Below the pieces are notes generated by a model, which saw only the letters and a list, made by a program, of their open reading frames with translations, did no database searches and was not told the DNA's origin. A stretch of 10,145 bases of DNA from Anaerolineaceae bacterium UBA4890 (GTDB lineage: Bacteria > Chloroflexota > Anaerolineae > Anaerolineales > Anaerolineaceae), in contig DHCY01000021.1 of assembly GCA_002399085.1 (NCBI GenBank), positions 1 through 10,145 on the forward strand, read 5' to 3'. Both the position numbers and the translations under genes were made by a program. Positions 1 to 7,434 of this stretch are shown here, one piece after another (the stretch's first letter is position 1; each line of letters opens with the position of its first letter).

Positions 1-969
1 CCGCGTGACAGAGAGGGAGAATATCAGCCACAGATCGTCAAAAAAGGGCAGATGGACATCTCGGCAATCGAAGACAAGATCCTCTTTCTGTATTCGCAGG
101 GGACTAGTACGCGAGAGATAGAACGCACGATGCAAGAGCTGTATGGGATCGAAGTGGATGCGACCCGGGTATCGCGGATCACCGACAAGATATTGCCCCT
201 GATCCGGGAATGGCAAAACCGGCCGCTGGAAAGCTGTTACGCGCATGTGGTGCTGGATGCCATCTTCTACAAAGTCAGGGAAGAGGGTTTGGTGGTGAAG
301 AAGGCGGTTTACATTGCGATCGGCACCAATCTCGAGGGCATGAAAGAGGTTTTGGGCTTATGGGTTGGGGAAAGCGAGAGCGCCAAATACTGGCTGGGCG
401 TCTTGAATGGATTGAAGAACCGGGGACTTGAAGACATCCTGATCGTCTCGGTGGATGGATCGAGCGGATTCAAGGAAGCGATTGAGGCAGTCTACCCCAG
501 GACAGAGATCCAGCGTTGTATCCTGCACCAAATCCGCAGTTCCACACGGTATGTGTCCTACAAGGATTTGAAGGCTTTCACGGCGGGATTGAAGCCGGTT
601 TACAAGGCAGTCAGTGAAGAAGCGGCTCTGTTGGCACTGGATGAATTTGAGGCTGAATGGGGCAGCAAATATCCGCTGGCGATCAAATCCTGGCGGGTCA
701 ACTGGGGAGAGCTGTCCACCATGTTCAAATATCCGGATACGCTGCGGCGGATCATTTACACCACCAACGCCCTGGAAAACTTCAACCGGCAGTTACGGAA
801 GGCAACCAAAACCAAAGCGGCTTTTGTCAGTGATGATGCTCTGCTGAAACAGTTATACTTGGTGACAATGCAGGTTGAGAAAAAATGGAGCATGCCCATC
901 CCTCACTGGCGGGACATCCTGGCACAGCTGGTCATTTTCTTTGGTGAGCGTGTCCAAATACCATTGTGA
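1..969 (+). CDS. IS256-family transposase (5' end outside window)
   Basis: This DDE transposase catalyses strand cleavage and transfer for its own insertion sequence. The frame is open from base 1, with residues reading PRDREGEYQPQIVKKGQ before the first internal Met at 52, so the true start lies upstream. About 322 residues are visible, against roughly 400 in the family. Counting from the Met at 52, the catalytic triad is probably D69 (VVLDAIF), D135 (VSVDGSSGF) and E242 (TTNALENFNRQLRK). The family-typical Cys-x2-His follows the second Asp at C156-H159 (RCILHQIR). There is no frameshift or internal stop, and the gene ends naturally in TGA, so the visible part looks intact and possibly active. 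Family assignment is firm; the subgroup is not determined. Confidence 0.95.
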   Translation, partial: PRDREGEYQPQIVKKGQMDISAIEDKILFLYSQGTSTREIERTMQELYGIEVDATRVSRITDKILPLIREWQNRPLESCYAHVVLDAIFYKVREEGLVVKKAVYIAIGTNLEGMKEVLGLWVGESESAKYWLGVLNGLKNRGLEDILIVSVDGSSGFKEAIEAVYPRTEIQRCILHQIRSSTRYVSYKDLKAFTAGLKPVYKAVSEEAALLALDEFEAEWGSKYPLAIKSWRVNWGELSTMFKYPDTLRRIIYTTNALENFNRQLRKATKTKAAFVSDDALLKQLYLVTMQVEKKWSMPIPHWRDILAQLVIFFGERVQIPL

Positions 970-987
970 GAATCAAGAGTGAAAAAC

Positions 988-1015
988 GGGTTTACACAAA
1001 ATATGCAACACTACC
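988..1015. repeat. Putative right terminal inverted repeat of the IS
   Basis: The stretch starts GGGTTTACACAAAATATG and ends CAACACTACC, 18 bases after the transposase stop. A TTTACACA core with an outer ACACTACC is the typical look of IS256-family right ends. The partner left repeat is outside the window, so this rests on resemblance and position only. Confidence 0.65.
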
Positions 1016-1020
1016 GCTGG

Positions 1021-1095
1021 ACGAAGGTCTTAACGGCATTTGCGCGGTCTTGTCATCCTGAGGAACGAAGGATCTTAACGGAATTTGCGCATGAT
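1021..1095 (+). repeat. TGTCATCC-family repeat, one full unit and an IS-adjacent partial unit
   Basis: A full unit starts at 1051 (TGTCATCCTGAGGAACG, continuing AAGGATCTTAACGG). It is followed by AATTTGCGC. A second, 5'-truncated unit sits immediately before it: ACGAAGGTCTTAACGG at 1021 followed by CATTTGCGC. The two units are thus direct repeats about 44 bases apart, and the first loses its TGTCATCC head exactly where the IS end lies. The same family recurs at 8255-8347 and 9983-10145. Function is unknown. This short gap between the IS and the gltX stop shows no convincing terminator. Confidence 0.75.
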
Positions 1096-1131
1096 ACTTT
1101 CAGAGTCCTCTTCTTGTCGTGTCACTTTCGA

Positions 1132-2559
1132 TTAACCCAATATCTCCAACCCCAATGCAACTCTTCGCAACGTTTCCTCTTTGCCCAAAATCGCTGCCAA
1201 TTCTGTGGCACCGCCGGGGGAGGTTTCCTGCCCTGACAATGCGGTTCTGATGGGCCACATGACTGTGCCCACCTTCAGTCCCTGCTCTTTAGAAAAAGCT
1301 TTCAGACAATCGAAAAGGCTGTCATTGGTCCACTCTTCCATCGCCTCAAAAAGTGGTAAGACCAGCTGCAGAACCAATTTGGAGGTTTCCATTGTCGATT
1401 TTGACTTTGGATGCTCAAAGAGACCGACCTCATAAGAAGGCAATTCCGCGAAGAAACCCACCAAAGCGGGGATATCTGCCAGATTCTCGGTACGCACCTG
1501 GATTAGTGTGCTGAGCTGCTCCAGGTCAAAGCGGTCAAAACCAGCCGGGTAAAAAGGCAGAACGCGCTTGTGAAACTCCTGGGGGCTCAAGGAGCGGATG
1601 TGCTCACCGTTCAGCCAGCGCAGCTTGTCAAACGAAAAGGCGGCATTCGATTTGTTGATGCGGTTCAAGTCGAAGGCTTCAACAAGGTTGGGCAGCAGGA
1701 AAAACTCGCGCTCGTCGCCCGGGTTCCAGCCAAGCAGGGCAACATAATTAACCACCGCTTCCGGCAAATAGCCCATGCGTACCAAATCTTCAAACGAAGG
1801 ATCGCCCTTGCGCTTGCTTAATTTGCTGCCGTCTTCTTTGATAATGTGGGGCAGGTGAATGTATTCTGGGCGCTCCCAGCCAAATGCCTGGTAGAGCAGG
1901 TTGTATTTCGGTGTCGAGGTCAGATATTCCTGCCCGCGGACTACGTGAGTGATTGCCATCAGGTGGTCGTCGACCACGTTGGCAAAATTGTAAGTCGGAA
2001 AACCGTCCGATTTCAGGAGCACCTGGTCATCCAGCTGGTCGTGGTCGATGGTGATCTCACCGTACACATGGTCAAAAAAGCTGCTTACGCCTGGGTCAGG
2101 AATGCGCTGGCGGATGACAGGCTTTATCCCCTCAACCAACTTCGCCCGCACTTCTTCAGCACTCAGATTACGGCAGGGATCTCGATAGCCTTGCACACGT
2201 TCACCAGTGTCTTCCAAGGCTGGCTTGTCTTCCTTCTGGTCAAAACAATAGTAAGCATCGCCGCTCTCGATCAATTTGAGGGCGTATTCTTTGTAGATTG
2301 GCAGGCGCTGGCTTTGGACGTAAGGTCCGTAACCCCCGTCTTTGTCGGGTCCTTCGTCGTACTCGATGCCAGCAAGTTTTAAACCGTTATAGATTGCCTG
2401 GACCGATTCCGGCACGTTGCGGTTTTGGTCTGTATCTTCGATGCGCAGGATGAAGGTGCCGCCTGCGCCTTTGGCGATCAGGTAGGCGTACAGCGCGGTG
2501 CGTAAGTTTCCGATGTGCATATAGCCTGTGGGGCTGGGGGCAAAACGAGTTCTAAACAT
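1132..2559 (-). CDS. gltX: Glutamyl-tRNA synthetase (class I)
   Basis: Cytoplasmic enzyme that charges tRNA-Glu with glutamate using ATP; lineages lacking GlnRS often also charge tRNA-Gln with Glu, but which type this is cannot be read here. The product is 475 residues, normal for the family. The class I HIGH motif is PSPTGYMHIGN (residues 8-18), the KMSKS-like loop is KLSKRKG (246-252), and a class I Rossmann domain with a typical RIEDTDQ segment (39-45) comes first. The C-terminal part from about 320 is the anticodon-binding region, ending with the family-typical RTALSG...SPGG pattern. The start at 2559 is chosen because FRTRFAPSPTG follows directly, as in homologues, and GGAAG lies 5 bases upstream. 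A longer in-frame start at 2598 adds 13 unfamiliar residues and has no ribosome binding site. It follows uvrA on the same strand after a repeat-filled gap of about 560 bases, so probably has its own promoter, though no convincing one was seen. Confidence 0.97.
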   Translation of the reverse strand: MFRTRFAPSPTGYMHIGNLRTALYAYLIAKGAGGTFILRIEDTDQNRNVPESVQAIYNGLKLAGIEYDEGPDKDGGYGPYVQSQRLPIYKEYALKLIESGDAYYCFDQKEDKPALEDTGERVQGYRDPCRNLSAEEVRAKLVEGIKPVIRQRIPDPGVSSFFDHVYGEITIDHDQLDDQVLLKSDGFPTYNFANVVDDHLMAITHVVRGQEYLTSTPKYNLLYQAFGWERPEYIHLPHIIKEDGSKLSKRKGDPSFEDLVRMGYLPEAVVNYVALLGWNPGDEREFFLLPNLVEAFDLNRINKSNAAFSFDKLRWLNGEHIRSLSPQEFHKRVLPFYPAGFDRFDLEQLSTLIQVRTENLADIPALVGFFAELPSYEVGLFEHPKSKSTMETSKLVLQLVLPLFEAMEEWTNDSLFDCLKAFSKEQGLKVGTVMWPIRTALSGQETSPGGATELAAILGKEETLRRVALGLEILG

Positions 2560-2680
2560 AGTCACTTCCGATGAGTTTGATGGAGTAAATCGTACCATAA
2601 AGTGAGTTGGAAATGGTATCCCGTAGAGCGAGGTGAAGTAACGCAGCAGGCGTATATGAAAGCATCCGGAGAAGCCCTGT

Positions 2681-2746
2681 AGGGCGAGAGTGAAAACACC
2701 TCGAGTCTTGTCCTGACGAGTCGTTATGTGTTTTCAATCCGCCAAT
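2681..2746. repeat. Inverted repeat with GGCGGATTGA-type arms
   Basis: TGAAAACAC (2691-2699) pairs perfectly with GTGTTTTCA (2728-2736). The arms extend outward with one extra base as GGCGAGAG on the left and AATCCGCC on the right. The 28-base loop contains a further CTCG/CGAG pairing. The outer arm sequence matches the arms of the other inverted repeats in this gap, which suggests one palindromic repeat family rather than independent hairpins. Confidence 0.6.
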
Positions 2747-2747
2747 G

Positions 2748-3041
2748 GTTGGTAATCGAAAAAATGGTAGCCCTACGGCGGAGTGAGGACGGATTAACCT
2801 GAATTTCCACCGGGGTTCAAAAGTCCTCAATCTCGCCCTACGGTTTCATGCTTCGCACCATTGCAACCATCACGTTGGTAATCGAAAAGATGGTTGCACT
2901 ACGGCGGATTGAGGACGGATTAACCTGAATTTCCACTGGGGTTCAAAAGTCCTCAATCTCGCCCTACGGTTTCATGCTTCGCACCACTGCAACCATCACG
3001 TTGGTAATCAAGAAAATGGTAGCCCTACGGCGGAGTGAGGT
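2748..3041. repeat. 126-bp tandem repeat, two full copies plus a partial third
   Basis: The unit starts GTTGGTAATC at 2748, again at 2874 and again at 3000, giving an exact 126-base period. Copies one and two are nearly identical over their whole length apart from scattered substitutions, while the third diverges after GGAGTGAGG at about 3040. Each full unit contains its own inverted repeat: GAGTGAGGAC (2781-2790) with GTCCTCAATC (2823-2832, one mismatch), and GATTGAGGAC (2907-2916) with GTCCTCAATC (2949-2958, perfect). Although 126 is a multiple of three, no gene-like frame runs through it, so recent duplication of a palindromic intergenic repeat is the simplest reading. Confidence 0.9.
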
Positions 3042-3088
3042 GTTAATATTGCTTAGTACAAACTCTACCTCGCCCACCTCATTCCGCC
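3029..3088. repeat. Long inverted repeat downstream of uvrA (possible terminator)
   Basis: GGCGGAGTGAGGTG (3029-3042) is complementary to CACCTCATTCCGCC (3075-3088) in 13 of 14 positions, the exception being a G-T pair. The loop is 32 bases. It begins 36 bases past the uvrA stop codon and could stall transcription from uvrA, but there is no U-tract beside it. The arms belong to the same family as the repeats at 2681-2958, so it is more likely a dispersed palindromic element than a dedicated terminator. Confidence 0.6.
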
Positions 3089-3123
3089 CTACGAAACATT
3101 GTCTCGTGAACGTCGGCATATGC

Positions 3124-6024
3124 TTACAGGGGAACCTGGTGATGCTCCTGCAGATACTTTTTCAGATATTGCCCGGTATAGCTTCTTGGATTCTCGCAAA
3201 CCTGCTCGGGAGTGCCCTGGGCGATCACTTCACCACCGTTCAGCCCGCCATCGGGTCCCAGATCGATGATCCAGTCTGCTACTTTGATGATGTCCATATT
3301 ATGCTCAATGATCAGCACAGTGTTGCCGCTGTCCACCAGCTCCTGCAACACCTCGATCAACTTATGCACATCAGCAGCATGCAGCCCGACTGAAGGCTCA
3401 TCCAAAACATACAAAGTTCTCCCTGTGGCAATGCGCGACAGCTCTTTGGAAAGCTTCACACGCTGCGCCTCACCACCCGAAAGTGTGGGTGCAGGCTGAC
3501 CGAGCCGAATATAGCCCAGACCGACATCGTTCAAGGTCTGCAGGCGGCGTTTGATCTTCGGAAACGCGTCAAAAAATTCAATCGCGGTTTCCACAGTCAT
3601 GTCCAAAACATCAGCAATGTTCTTGTCTTTGAAGCGCACTTGCAAGGTCTCGTGGTTATAGCGTGTGCCGCGGCAAACTTCGCAGGGCACGTAGACATCG
3701 GGTAAAAACTGCATCTCGATCTTCAATTGTCCTTCGCCCATACAGGCTTCACAGCGCCCGCCCTTGACGTTGAACGAGAAGCGCCCTTTTTGGTAACCGC
3801 GGATCTTGGATTCAGGCAGCTCAGTAAAAAGATCGCGGATGCTGTCGAAGAGCCCGGTGTACGTGGCAGGGTTGGAGCGCGGCGTGCGCCCGATGGGTGA
3901 CTGATCTATATTGATGATCTTATCCAGGTGCTGGGTGCCTTCGATACTGTCGTGCTTGCCCGGGTTGGTGTGGGCACGCATCAGCTTACGCGCCAGCGCG
4001 TTGTAGAGGATTTCCACCAGCAGTGTCGACTTGCCCGAGCCGGACACGCCGGTAATGCACACCAGCTTGCCCAGGGGGATGTCGACATCGATGTTTTTCA
4101 GGTTGTTTTCAGAAGCGCCCTTGATCTTCAGGAAATTGCCACTGCCTTGGCGGCGTGCTTCCGGCAGAGGCACCATCTTTCTGCCAGAAAGGTAATCGCC
4201 GGTCACTGACGCGGGCTCGGCTTCGATATCCTCGGGCGTTCCTTCGGCAACCAACCAGCCACCATACTCACCAGCGCCAGGACCCAGATCGACGATCCAA
4301 TCAGCGTTGCGCATAGTCTCTTCATCGTGCTCAACCACCAGAACCGTGTTGCCCAGGTCACGCAGACCTTTGAGGGTATCCAGCAATTTGTCGTTATCAC
4401 GCGGATGCAGACCAATGGAAGGCTCATCCAGCACGTACAAAACTCCCATCAGTTTGGATCCAATTTGGGTCGCCAGGCGAATGCGCTGGGCTTCGCCGCC
4501 GCTGAGGGTGGAGGCGGACCTTTCCAGTGTCAAATAATCGAGCCCGACGTCAGTCAAAAACGACAGGCGGGCATTGATCTCACGCAAAATGCGGTCTGCG
4601 ATTGCCTGATCACGTGTGTTTAGCGGCGTGTCTTTGGATGATTCAAGCAGGTTGATCCAGCTCAAGAGCTGATCAACCGGATACTCGGTGACATCAATAA
4701 TATTTTTATCGGCAATTGTCACTCCGAGGGCTTCTTTGCGCAGGCGTTTGCCGCCGCATTCCGGGCAGGGGGTTTGGGTGATGTACGCGCCCAGCTTGAT
4801 GCGGATCCAGTCTGACTGGGTTTCCTGGTAGCGGCGCTGCATATTGCCGACCACGCCTTCATAGGCGGTTTTGAAAGTCCCTTTGCGTCCATTTCTGCCA
4901 ACGTAGCGAACTGTGATTTCCTTGCCATCGCTTCCAAACAAAATCAGGTCCTGCTGTTGGCTGGTGAGCTTCTCGAAAGGTGTATCCAGGCTGAAGTGAT
5001 ACTGGTCTGCCAGTGCTTCCAGCATTTGCCAGTGATAACCACCAACATCTTTCGGGTCCCATTCTGAATTTTTGATGGCACCTTGCTTCAACGAGAGCGA
5101 CCGATTCGGGACCACCAGTTTCGGGTCAATATTTTCCTGAAAACCGAGCCCCTGGCAGACCGGGCAAGCGCCGTGGGGCGTGTTGAACGAAAAGGTGCGC
5201 GGTTCAATTTCTATCAAAATTGAGCCGTGCACGGGGCAAGCCAGATTTTCTGAAAACTGGCGGTCCTCGGGTGGCTCACTGTTCAGATTCTGAATGGTTA
5301 CATAGCCTTCACCAATCCGCAGCGCAGTTTCAACCGAATCGGTCAAGCGCGTGATGGCGTTAAGGCGGTCTTCTTCGTTTTCAAAGGTGTGGATCACCAG
5401 GCGGTCAACCACAGCCTCGATCGTGTGTTTTTTGTAGCGGTCCAATTCGATTTCATCTTCCAGGCTGTGCACCTCGCCGTCCACGCGCACGCGCGTGAAG
5501 CCCGATTTGGTGATCTCTTTGAAAAGCGCCTGGTAGGTACCCTTGCGTTCTCGTACCATGGGTGCCAGCACCAATAAACGCGAACCTTCCGGCATCGCCA
5601 GGATATTATCAACAATTTCCTGGGCAGATTGCTTTTGCACCACTCGCCCGCAGATCGGGCAGTGGGGGATGCCAACCCGGGCATAAAGCAGGCGCAGGTA
5701 ATCAAAAATTTCGGTTACCGTGCCAACAGTTGAGCGTGGGTTGTTGGATGTCGATTTTTGGTCGATCGCCACTGCCGGCGAGAGCCCTTCGATCGAATCA
5801 ACATCCGGCTTGTTCATCTGCCCCAAAAACTGGCGTGCATATGAAGAAAGTGATTCAACGTAACGCCGCTGCCCTTCCGCAAAGATGGTATCAAAAGCAA
5901 GCGAACTCTTGCCCGATCCGGAAATACCGGTCAGAACTACCAGTTTATCCCTGGGGATTTCGACATTAATGTTCTTTAAATTATGTTCACGCGCACCGTT
6001 AATGCGCAGATTATCTTGACTCAT
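3124..6024 (-). CDS. uvrA: UvrABC excinuclease subunit A
   Basis: Damage-recognition ATPase of nucleotide excision repair; it dimerises, loads UvrB on damaged DNA and acts in the cytoplasm. The 966 residues show the full tandem ABC layout. Walker A motifs are GISGSGKSS (33-41) and GVSGSGKST (659-667). Signatures LSGGEAQR lie at 507-514 and 848-855, and Walker B segments LYVLDEP at 529-535 and 871-877. Zinc-module Cys pairs are at C122/C125, C287/C290, C420/C423, C759/C762 and C781/C784; at 263-266 the pair reads CPVH, so His replaces the second Cys. The ATG at 6024 is preferred: MSQDNLRINGAREHNLKN matches family N-termini and GGAG lies 8 bases upstream. A TTG at 6042 in frame would add six residues and lacks support. 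The flanking membrane gene stops 54 bases upstream on the same strand. No recognisable SOS box was seen. Confidence 0.98.
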   Translation of the reverse strand: MSQDNLRINGAREHNLKNINVEIPRDKLVVLTGISGSGKSSLAFDTIFAEGQRRYVESLSSYARQFLGQMNKPDVDSIEGLSPAVAIDQKSTSNNPRSTVGTVTEIFDYLRLLYARVGIPHCPICGRVVQKQSAQEIVDNILAMPEGSRLLVLAPMVRERKGTYQALFKEITKSGFTRVRVDGEVHSLEDEIELDRYKKHTIEAVVDRLVIHTFENEEDRLNAITRLTDSVETALRIGEGYVTIQNLNSEPPEDRQFSENLACPVHGSILIEIEPRTFSFNTPHGACPVCQGLGFQENIDPKLVVPNRSLSLKQGAIKNSEWDPKDVGGYHWQMLEALADQYHFSLDTPFEKLTSQQQDLILFGSDGKEITVRYVGRNGRKGTFKTAYEGVVGNMQRRYQETQSDWIRIKLGAYITQTPCPECGGKRLRKEALGVTIADKNIIDVTEYPVDQLLSWINLLESSKDTPLNTRDQAIADRILREINARLSFLTDVGLDYLTLERSASTLSGGEAQRIRLATQIGSKLMGVLYVLDEPSIGLHPRDNDKLLDTLKGLRDLGNTVLVVEHDEETMRNADWIVDLGPGAGEYGGWLVAEGTPEDIEAEPASVTGDYLSGRKMVPLPEARRQGSGNFLKIKGASENNLKNIDVDIPLGKLVCITGVSGSGKSTLLVEILYNALARKLMRAHTNPGKHDSIEGTQHLDKIINIDQSPIGRTPRSNPATYTGLFDSIRDLFTELPESKIRGYQKGRFSFNVKGGRCEACMGEGQLKIEMQFLPDVYVPCEVCRGTRYNHETLQVRFKDKNIADVLDMTVETAIEFFDAFPKIKRRLQTLNDVGLGYIRLGQPAPTLSGGEAQRVKLSKELSRIATGRTLYVLDEPSVGLHAADVHKLIEVLQELVDSGNTVLIIEHNMDIIKVADWIIDLGPDGGLNGGEVIAQGTPEQVCENPRSYTGQYLKKYLQEHHQVPL

Positions 6025-6043
6025 GCTATCTGCTCCGCGCAAT

Positions 6044-6052
6044 ATTATATCA
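6044..6052 (-). promoter_or_regulatory. Putative extended -10 promoter of uvrA
   Basis: Read on the minus strand the gap before uvrA contains TGATATAAT, a perfect TATAAT with an upstream TG one base away, the extended -10 form. A start point near 6037 would leave a leader of about 13 bases carrying the GGAG ribosome binding site. TTAACA lies further upstream but 21 bases from the -10, too far for a normal -35. The surrounding gap is very A+T rich, so a chance match is possible. Confidence 0.45.
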
Positions 6053-6078
6053 AATGTTCTATATTATTATTGTTAATA

Positions 6079-7128
6079 TCAGGAATCGCCCTCGACTCGC
6101 TCGTCTTTGTGCTGTTTTCGATTGATCAAAAAGTAGACCAAAAAACCGATCATGACGGGTATCCAGAAGGATATCAGACGATACCCAAGGATGACGACCA
6201 CCGCGACGTCGGCGGGGACACCCAGACTGGTGAACAAAGCTGCCATCGAAGTTTCGATGACTCCCAGTCCCCCCGGAACGATAAAAGCCATCTTTGCCAA
6301 TAAAAGCGGCAAACCATAACCCGCGAATAAGACGCCAGCGCTAATGTTGTAGCCAGCGGCACGAAAGACCAGGTACATAGCCAGGAGGTCAAAGCCATAA
6401 TAACCGATGGTGCCCAAAAGCGGTCGCAGCCAGTTGCCATTCCCCATTTGTCTCCAGGCATTGATGAGGATATTCAAACGTACTTGTGTTGCTTCGGGGT
6501 CGTAAGGCTTGTTACGAAACCGGTTCCAATTCCAAAGAGCCCAATTGACTACATTGAAGGCGGCTTTTGGAAAAACCAGGGCAAGCAGGTAACCAAACGA
6601 GAACGATAAGAGCAGGGCGATAAAGATGGAATATTGAATTAACTGGCTTCCTGAGAGATGCCCGGTAAAGCGCAGTGTTACAATCCCGGCGACCGCAATT
6701 AATGTCAATGGAATGTTCGCGAGCATGGAGGGCAACAGCCCCGCCACCGCCGCATTCGATTTCCGCACACCTCTTCTGGCAAAAAGCCCGAAAGTGGTCG
6801 CTGCCGCACCGATCCAACCACCTGCCACGATGCCGATGCTGTAAGATGAAATGAAGATCGCCGTGCATTCGAGAACGGTCAGGTTATGCCCCTGGATATC
6901 GAGCACAGCTTTTAGCGACGAACCATAGCTGAAATAGACCAACACCTCGGAAACGATAGCCGCGATAACCAGCCACCAGGTCATATCCCTGATAACATTG
7001 ACCGCTTCGTTGATATCAAGCATCCTGGGCAAGATCAGGTTAACAGCCAGACCGAGAATTACGATCAAGACGACAATCCGCCACGTCTTTTTCTTTTTTA
7101 CCGGGTTGCTTTCTTCAGTCGCTTCCAC
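6079..7128 (-). CDS. UPF0104/YbhN-like multi-pass membrane protein (flippase-like domain)
   Basis: Integral membrane protein of 349 residues related to the N-terminal membrane part of lysylphosphatidylglycerol synthases and to the AglD/YbhN group; members are thought to handle lipids, but the substrate here is unknown. A lysine-rich cytoplasmic N-terminus (KKKK at 11-14) precedes hydrophobic segments at roughly 16-34, 50-68, 86-110, 127-151, 162-186, 234-256, 263-285 and 305-335. The family hallmark near the C-terminus is seen as FIVPGGLGVIETSMAALF (282-299), and GYRLISFWIP follows at 315-324. There is no MprF-type aminoacyl transferase domain. The start is a GTG at 7128, directly after an in-frame stop three codons upstream, with AGGGA a few bases before it; an overlapping ATG at 7130 is out of frame. 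uvrA begins 54 bases downstream, so cotranscription is possible without implying shared function. Confidence 0.85.
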   Translation of the reverse strand: MEATEESNPVKKKKTWRIVVLIVILGLAVNLILPRMLDINEAVNVIRDMTWWLVIAAIVSEVLVYFSYGSSLKAVLDIQGHNLTVLECTAIFISSYSIGIVAGGWIGAAATTFGLFARRGVRKSNAAVAGLLPSMLANIPLTLIAVAGIVTLRFTGHLSGSQLIQYSIFIALLLSFSFGYLLALVFPKAAFNVVNWALWNWNRFRNKPYDPEATQVRLNILINAWRQMGNGNWLRPLLGTIGYYGFDLLAMYLVFRAAGYNISAGVLFAGYGLPLLLAKMAFIVPGGLGVIETSMAALFTSLGVPADVAVVVILGYRLISFWIPVMIGFLVYFLINRKQHKDERVEGDS

Positions 7129-7245
7129 ATTCCCTCAGTACGCGCATAAATTCACCGGAACGTATCCTGGTGATGATGTGCTCTTATTTTAGTCCTAATA
7201 TGGCAAGATGCATTAAGCATACCAGTCGTAATTGATATGTTTCCC

Positions 7246-7282
7246 GGGACGGCATGGACCCTCACGAGGGCAGGGCCGTCCC
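7246..7282. repeat. G+C-rich nested inverted repeat
   Basis: GGGACGGC (7246-7253) pairs perfectly with GCCGTCCC (7275-7282), and inside it CCCTC (7259-7263) pairs with GAGGG (7266-7270) around a two-base loop. The whole is a stacked hairpin of the kind seen in small palindromic intergenic repeats. It has no U-tract on either side, so a terminator role is unlikely. It sits between divergent genes, where no transcript needs to end. Confidence 0.7.
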
Positions 7283-7434
7283 TTACGAATTTATCTCTTT
7301 CCGCTGGAGAGGCGAAGTCCTGCTCTACGGAGAGTTTGATGCCAGGTGATATCAACGAATTCTTATAAAAATAATAGAAAAATAAGCTTGTAATTCGCCG
7401 AGACCTTGTACACAGATTCGATAAAGCACCCCCT

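Larger units (their letters stand above)
1..1015 (+). mobile_element. IS256-family insertion sequence, 3' portion
   Basis: The visible part holds the catalytic and C-terminal part of an IS256-type transposase followed, 18 bases after its stop, by a right-end terminal sequence (988-1015). Read outward-in, the end begins GGTAGTGTTGC and continues into TGTGTAAACCC, which is the style of IS256-family ends. The left end lies outside the window, so the element's full length and its target duplication cannot be checked. The sequence just outside the end (from about 1016) resembles the interior of the TGTCATCCTGAGGAACG repeat, suggesting insertion into a repeat copy. The exact boundary is uncertain by one or two bases. 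Confidence 0.85.
2560..3123. other. Repeat-filled intergenic region between uvrA and gltX
   Basis: No believable gene lies here. It contains a 9-bp stem at 2691-2699/2728-2736, a 126-bp tandem repeat (2748 to about 3041), stems inside each tandem copy, and a final stem at 3029-3042/3075-3088. Near the gltX side there is also a 6-bp inverted repeat, TACCAT (2593-2598) and ATGGTA (2613-2618). The leader and promoter of gltX must lie here, at the low-coordinate end, but no clear -35/-10 pair was seen. Confidence 0.7.

Noticed and set aside
1846..2382. 178-residue open frame antisense to gltX
   Set aside because: Fully inside gltX, with no recognisable family and no ribosome binding site; a shadow of the real gene.
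2560..2598. Longer gltX start at 2598
   Set aside because: Adds 13 residues not seen in the family, without a ribosome binding site; the start at 2559 has GGAAG and the canonical FRTRFAPSPTG N-terminus.
2974..3393. Plus-strand open frame crossing the tandem repeat into uvrA
   Set aside because: Half lies in the repeat and half antisense to uvrA, with no protein resemblance.
6025..6078. SOS (LexA) box before uvrA
   Set aside because: GAAC and GTTC fragments occur but never as a GAAC-N4-GTTC palindrome or an E. coli-type box.
7120..7130. ATG at 7130 as start of the membrane protein
   Set aside because: It is out of frame with the protein; the in-frame start is the overlapping GTG at 7128, just after an in-frame stop.
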